From the NCBI GenBank assembly GCA_046316495.1, contig JBKDAM010000012.1, positions 1 through 15,633 on the forward strand: a stretch of 15,633 nucleotides of DNA, given 5' to 3'. This DNA comes from M3007 sp046316495 (lineage in GTDB: Bacteria; Bacteroidota; Bacteroidia; Chitinophagales; Saprospiraceae). A model generated the notes under the pieces. The model saw only the letters and a program-made list of their open reading frames with translations. It did no database searches and was not told where the DNA came from. The position numbers and the translations under genes are program-made. Below, in pieces: positions 12,553-15,633 of this stretch; positions within the stretch are counted from its first letter, which is position 1, and each line of letters opens with the position of its first letter.

Positions 12553-14058
12553 CTACAACAGGGCTTTAACTGCCAAAATCTTCTCCAACGGAGTGACTAC
12601 TTTTTTCAGCCATTCCTCCCGCCAATAAATCGGATCATAAGGACCCGGAATAGAAGCGGGACGCGCTGTAGGATGCATAAAAATGGCCATGCTTAGATAC
12701 ACCTGACTCCTTTTGGTATCTCCCGCTACTAAACTCTCGTACCAATTTCGTAAAATCCAATTGCTAAAAGCCGGTGACCAATCAAACTGCAAGGCTGGAG
12801 CATCCCAGGCAATACGGGAAATTAAAGCGCGATTTCCCATTAAGTACTGCTCCCGCTTTTCAGTCGGCAAAAGCTCAAACAAAACAAACGCTTCTTCCAC
12901 TCCCACCAAACCAATCAATAGCTCCGCCCAAACAGGATCCTTATAATATCGCGTAGCTGAATAAAGCGCTGCATGTACCTGACTCTTGGATAAAATACCC
13001 CCATAAGGTCCTTCCTCTAATCCCTTTAACACTATTTTAGGTGGCTGTTCAAAAGCCTGCACCCAAATAGCCGGTGGAAGCAGCTCCAACAAGGCAGACC
13101 ACCAGTGAATGACCATCGCAGCTCCCGTCCCTTTCTGAAGCAGCCCATGCTGAGACATCCAATTGTCGCAAAAATAAGCATCCTCCCCTTCAGGCAACAC
13201 CAAACCTCCTTTCCAATACGGAGCTAAAATCCCCACCCAATGATTCCACGAGACAGAGGTTTGGTTTTTCAACAGAATACGTGCCGTTAACTGCTTAAGC
13301 TGACGGGTAGAAGGGCCATCTGCATTTCCATCCAAATTTAATTCAGTTTGAACCTGCAGTAAAAACGGCTCATCTTCTTTCAACGAACGTCCTCCAAAGG
13401 CTTCCATCAACTTTAGCCGATCTGCGTTGCTCTCCCCCGGCCAAGTCGAGGCCAATAAGTCCCGAGCAGCCGAGGGCTGAAGAATCCTGTAAGCTGTAAG
13501 CGCCGAAATCCGCTCTGCAGGTTTTCCCAACCGAAAACGCTCTGCTAGCACCTCTGGCACTACATAGCCCCAATCAGGATTAAAACGGGCTAACCAGCGC
13601 CCCAAATTCCCCGCCACCAAGGCAATCAAAGGCTGCAGCGAAGCGTTTTTCTTTTGTAGCCCACATTCTAGCACCTCCACAATTAACTTGGGAGAAAGCA
13701 CGTAACCTGCGCGGTAACAGCGAAGCAACCAACGTTTTTCCAGCTCAGGTAGCGTAAATTGAAAGGAACGAAGGCGATACCAAATATCCTCCGCCGCCGG
13801 CTTGCAAAATGGCAGCTCATCAGGTTCAGGCCGACCACATTCTTCCAACGCTGAAGAAGCAGTCGATGATCGAAGACCCGCCCGGTACCAGGCCGATAAG
13901 ACGGTTACCGCTGACAGCAAATCCGAGGCAGGATCCTCCGCCGCTGGTGGAAGTACTTTCAAAAGCTCAGAAGAACAAAAAGAACGCGCCCAACCTGATC
14001 GCTCAAGCCCTTTTAAGGCAGCGGATTGGGCGCGTTCCCAATCGTCAAACAAGTCCAT
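12553..14058 (-). CDS. DUF5691 family protein
   Basis: 501 residues from the ATG at 14058 (MDLFDDWERAQSAALKGLER), with no signal peptide or membrane segment, so cytoplasmic. The middle has the family pattern PLIALVAGNLGRWLARFNPD followed by short helical repeats (RISALTAYRILQPSAARDLL; WPGESNADRLKLMEAFGGRS; EDEPFLLQVQ) that look HEAT-like. The C-terminal half is Trp- and Leu-rich. In other bacteria DUF5691 genes usually sit with SWIM zinc-finger, MoxR-type AAA and VWA genes; none of these is here. The function is unknown. The open frame extends 27 codons further upstream, but that extension would overlap the divergent gene, so the internal ATG was chosen. It converges on the five-module gene. 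Confidence 0.75.
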   Translation of the reverse strand: MDLFDDWERAQSAALKGLERSGWARSFCSSELLKVLPPAAEDPASDLLSAVTVLSAWYRAGLRSSTASSALEECGRPEPDELPFCKPAAEDIWYRLRSFQFTLPELEKRWLLRCYRAGYVLSPKLIVEVLECGLQKKNASLQPLIALVAGNLGRWLARFNPDWGYVVPEVLAERFRLGKPAERISALTAYRILQPSAARDLLASTWPGESNADRLKLMEAFGGRSLKEDEPFLLQVQTELNLDGNADGPSTRQLKQLTARILLKNQTSVSWNHWVGILAPYWKGGLVLPEGEDAYFCDNWMSQHGLLQKGTGAAMVIHWWSALLELLPPAIWVQAFEQPPKIVLKGLEEGPYGGILSKSQVHAALYSATRYYKDPVWAELLIGLVGVEEAFVLFELLPTEKREQYLMGNRALISRIAWDAPALQFDWSPAFSNWILRNWYESLVAGDTKRSQVYLSMAIFMHPTARPASIPGPYDPIYWREEWLKKVVTPLEKILAVKALL

Positions 14059-14108
14059 ACGGGTACAAAGGAACGGAAATGCGCCGAAATTGCTATCTTC
14101 GCGCCAGC
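14059..14108. promoter_or_regulatory. 50-bp divergent promoter region
   Basis: Only 50 bases separate the start codons of two divergent genes. Each side has a TAnnTTTG-like core about seven bases from its ATG: TATCTTCG (14094-14101) for the rightward gene and TTCCTTTG (14073-14066 on the minus strand) for the leftward gene, each one mismatch from consensus. If these are used, both mRNAs would have very short or no 5' leaders. A clear TTTG -33 box was not found for either. Confidence 0.4.
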
Positions 14109-15500
14109 ATGAAAAATTACCTGGGGCAATCACTGGCACTCTCCGCCTTGGTGCTGCTGTTTCTACTCGTACTCACGGCAGTCTCCAACCAACTTCCACT
14201 GGAAGAATATGGCCTGCGTAAAATGGATATACTGGCCGACATCCGGATACCCGAACAGTTAGACACCCTCACCGCTGATACCCTACTCATTCCCAACCTA
14301 GATACCAGTCTACAAAGCCTCTCTCAAGACACCCTTCGGCACTTGGTGGACAGCGCTTTTTTTGGAAAAATAATTGAAGACTATAGTTTTAATTTTCAAG
14401 GACTTCGTCCGTTTTTTCAAGCAGTTGACTCTATTAAAAGCCATCAGAAAACGGTTAGAGTAGCTTTTTTCGGAGACTCATTTATAGAGGGAGATATCTT
14501 TTTGGGCGATCTAAGGGATACCCTTCAAGGCATTTGGGGAGGAGCTGGAGTTGGATTTGTACCCATTTCCTCCGAAATCGCCCGCTTCAGACGTAGTTTT
14601 ATCGAGGCCGCCAAAGGCTGGAATTCATTTTCTATCCTCAAAAATGAAGGCAATCCACTCCCACTCGGGATTAATGGGCATGTTTATCTGCCCACACCCG
14701 ATGCTAGCATCTCCTACCAAGGCACACAACAATATGCCTTCCGAAGAACAGCTCAATGGAACCATGTCCGGCTTTTTTACCAAACAGACGAAAACAAGCG
14801 GTTCCTCTGGCAAAGCAATTCAGGTGATTTCCTTGAAGCTACGCTCCTAGGAAAAAAAGGACAACTGAAAATTTGGGAGCTTAACTCCAGCCCCATGTAC
14901 CGGTTTTATGCGCAATTCCCAGACTCCGAAGGACTTGCTTTATACGGCGCGTCTTTGGAAAGTGGACCAGGAGTCTATTTTGATAATTTTTCCGTTCGGG
15001 GCAATTCAGGTGGTAAGCTCTGTTTGATTCCGGAATACCAAATCAAAGCATTTGATCAATACCAGCAATATGATTTGGTCATCCTGCAATATGGTCTTAA
15101 CGCAGTCACCAATTCCCTTCGAAACCTGAAATGGTACGAAGCGGAACTGGAAAAAACCTATCAACACGTTCGTGCCAGCTTTCCAAATACTCCCATTCTC
15201 ATCATTAGCGTACCCGATCGGGGAGGCAAAGTAGACGGTGAACTGAAAACCATGGTCAGTGTTCCCTACATTGTTCAAATGCAGCGCAACCTGGCATGGA
15301 AGCACGGCTTCCTGTTCTACGATTGTTTTAAAGGAATGGGGGGTGCGGGCACCATGGTCCGCCTAGCAGCCTCCACCCACCCAAGTTTGGTGAGTAAAGA
15401 TTATACCCACCTTTCTCATGAAGGAGGCAGAATGCTTGGGCTTCAACTAGCTGATTTATTTTTATCGGAAAAGGAAAAAATCAAATCAACCTACCAATAG
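14109..15500 (+). CDS. SGNH/GDSL hydrolase, Ape1/PatB-like O-acetyl esterase type
   Basis: 463 residues. Residues 8-27 form a membrane-spanning segment (signal anchor or uncleaved signal), so the enzyme should face the periplasm. SGNH block I is FGDSFIEGD (nucleophile Ser124), followed by LRDTLQGIWGGAGVGFVPIS. Block II Gly is probably in YGASLESGPGV (279-289), block III in LQYGLNAV (Asn331), and the catalytic Asp/His pair in SKDYTHLSHEGG (Asp431, His434). About 150 residues (160-280), beta-rich by appearance, separate blocks I and II. The same arrangement is known for Ape1-type peptidoglycan O-acetyl esterases with an inserted CBM35-like domain, and these often lie beside MBOAT acyltransferases. 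The substrate is an inference: peptidoglycan or another acetylated glycan. The ATG at 14109 was chosen for its hydrophobic N-terminus. The next gene starts 5 bases after its stop. Confidence 0.82.
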   Translation: MKNYLGQSLALSALVLLFLLVLTAVSNQLPLEEYGLRKMDILADIRIPEQLDTLTADTLLIPNLDTSLQSLSQDTLRHLVDSAFFGKIIEDYSFNFQGLRPFFQAVDSIKSHQKTVRVAFFGDSFIEGDIFLGDLRDTLQGIWGGAGVGFVPISSEIARFRRSFIEAAKGWNSFSILKNEGNPLPLGINGHVYLPTPDASISYQGTQQYAFRRTAQWNHVRLFYQTDENKRFLWQSNSGDFLEATLLGKKGQLKIWELNSSPMYRFYAQFPDSEGLALYGASLESGPGVYFDNFSVRGNSGGKLCLIPEYQIKAFDQYQQYDLVILQYGLNAVTNSLRNLKWYEAELEKTYQHVRASFPNTPILIISVPDRGGKVDGELKTMVSVPYIVQMQRNLAWKHGFLFYDCFKGMGGAGTMVRLAASTHPSLVSKDYTHLSHEGGRMLGLQLADLFLSEKEKIKSTYQ

Positions 15501-15505
15501 TAAGT

Positions 15506-15633
15506 ATGCGGACACTTTCATCGAAAATAAGGACTTTACTTGCCATTTTTATTCTGGTTTTAGTGGCTGAAAGCTGCCAATCTCAATGGCAATCTCCCTT
15601 GGTGGGCATTACTGAAAATGACACAGTAGGCTA
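15506..15633 (+). CDS. Exported protein, N-terminal part only
   Basis: Only 42 codons are present before the window ends. The N-terminus is a signal peptide (MRTLSSKIRTLLAIFILVLV) followed by AESCQSQ, which could be a weak lipobox with Cys24. It starts 5 bases after the stop of the SGNH hydrolase and is certainly in the same operon. In related loci the following genes are often a second SGNH/GDSL protein and an MBOAT acyltransferase, but nothing visible here proves that. Confidence 0.65.
   Translation, partial: MRTLSSKIRTLLAIFILVLVAESCQSQWQSPLVGITENDTVG

Noticed and set aside
13809..14108. N-terminal extension of the SGNH hydrolase by 100 codons
   Set aside because: It is antisense to the DUF5691 gene, and the protein has a proper hydrophobic N-terminus from the ATG at 14109.
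14059..14139. Upstream start of DUF5691 at 14139
   Set aside because: It would overlap the start of the divergent hydrolase; the ATG at 14058 gives a natural start.

Overview
The window looks like chromosomal DNA of a Bacteroidota, most likely the Saprospiria (Haliscomenobacter/Lewinella-like). The grounds are a SusC/SusD pair, two proteins with C-terminal type IX secretion (T9SS) sorting domains, a Bacteroidota-type N-terminal QAPQxFSYQAV protein, DUF1761/DUF2200/DUF5691 genes, few Shine-Dalgarno sequences and some TAnnTTTG-like promoter cores. The taxon is inferred; no rRNA or marker gene is present.

Layout. (1) 1-650, minus strand: a T9SS-sorted surface protein overlaps by ATGA with the start of a QAPQ-type exported protein that runs off the window edge. 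(2) 651-1539: about 0.9 kb without a convincing gene. It holds a hairpin just upstream of the first operon, two tandem intrinsic terminators facing left, and a 50-bp near-perfect palindrome. (3) 1540-2749, minus: a compact operon of DUF1761 membrane protein, DoxX-like membrane protein and DUF2200. (4) 3132-3509, plus: a small XRE-type helix-turn-helix regulator. (5) About 3515-5228: a scrapyard of broken pieces, all on the minus strand: the 5' part of an IS982-like transposase, the 3' part of an AlbA/RecG-like ATP-binding regulator, the decayed 3' end of an IS3-family OrfB, and a 73-bp second copy of the susD 3' end. A 31-bp near-repeat lies at both ends. (6) 5263-10461, minus: a susC-susD operon whose SusD is unusually long because two SusE/SusF-like modules appear to be inserted in it. 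(7) 10692-12464, plus, divergent from susC: a secreted protein of five SusE/SusF-like modules plus a T9SS sorting domain. (8) 12553-14058, minus: a DUF5691 protein, sharing a bidirectional terminator with the previous gene. (9) 14109-15633, plus: an SGNH/GDSL hydrolase resembling the Ape1/PatB O-acetyl esterase group, followed 5 bases later by the start of another exported protein cut by the window edge.

How it fits together. The most coherent system is the glycan-uptake locus at 5263-12464. SusC is the TonB-dependent outer-membrane channel and SusD its surface lid. SusE/F-like glycan-binding modules occur both inside the SusD lid and as a five-module protein probably handled by T9SS instead of being anchored as a lipoprotein. 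No glycoside hydrolase and no SusR, hybrid two-component or ECF-sigma regulator is in view, so the substrate cannot be named; the modules suggest an alpha-glucan, as an inference. I found no complete insertion sequence, CRISPR array, tRNA or rRNA.
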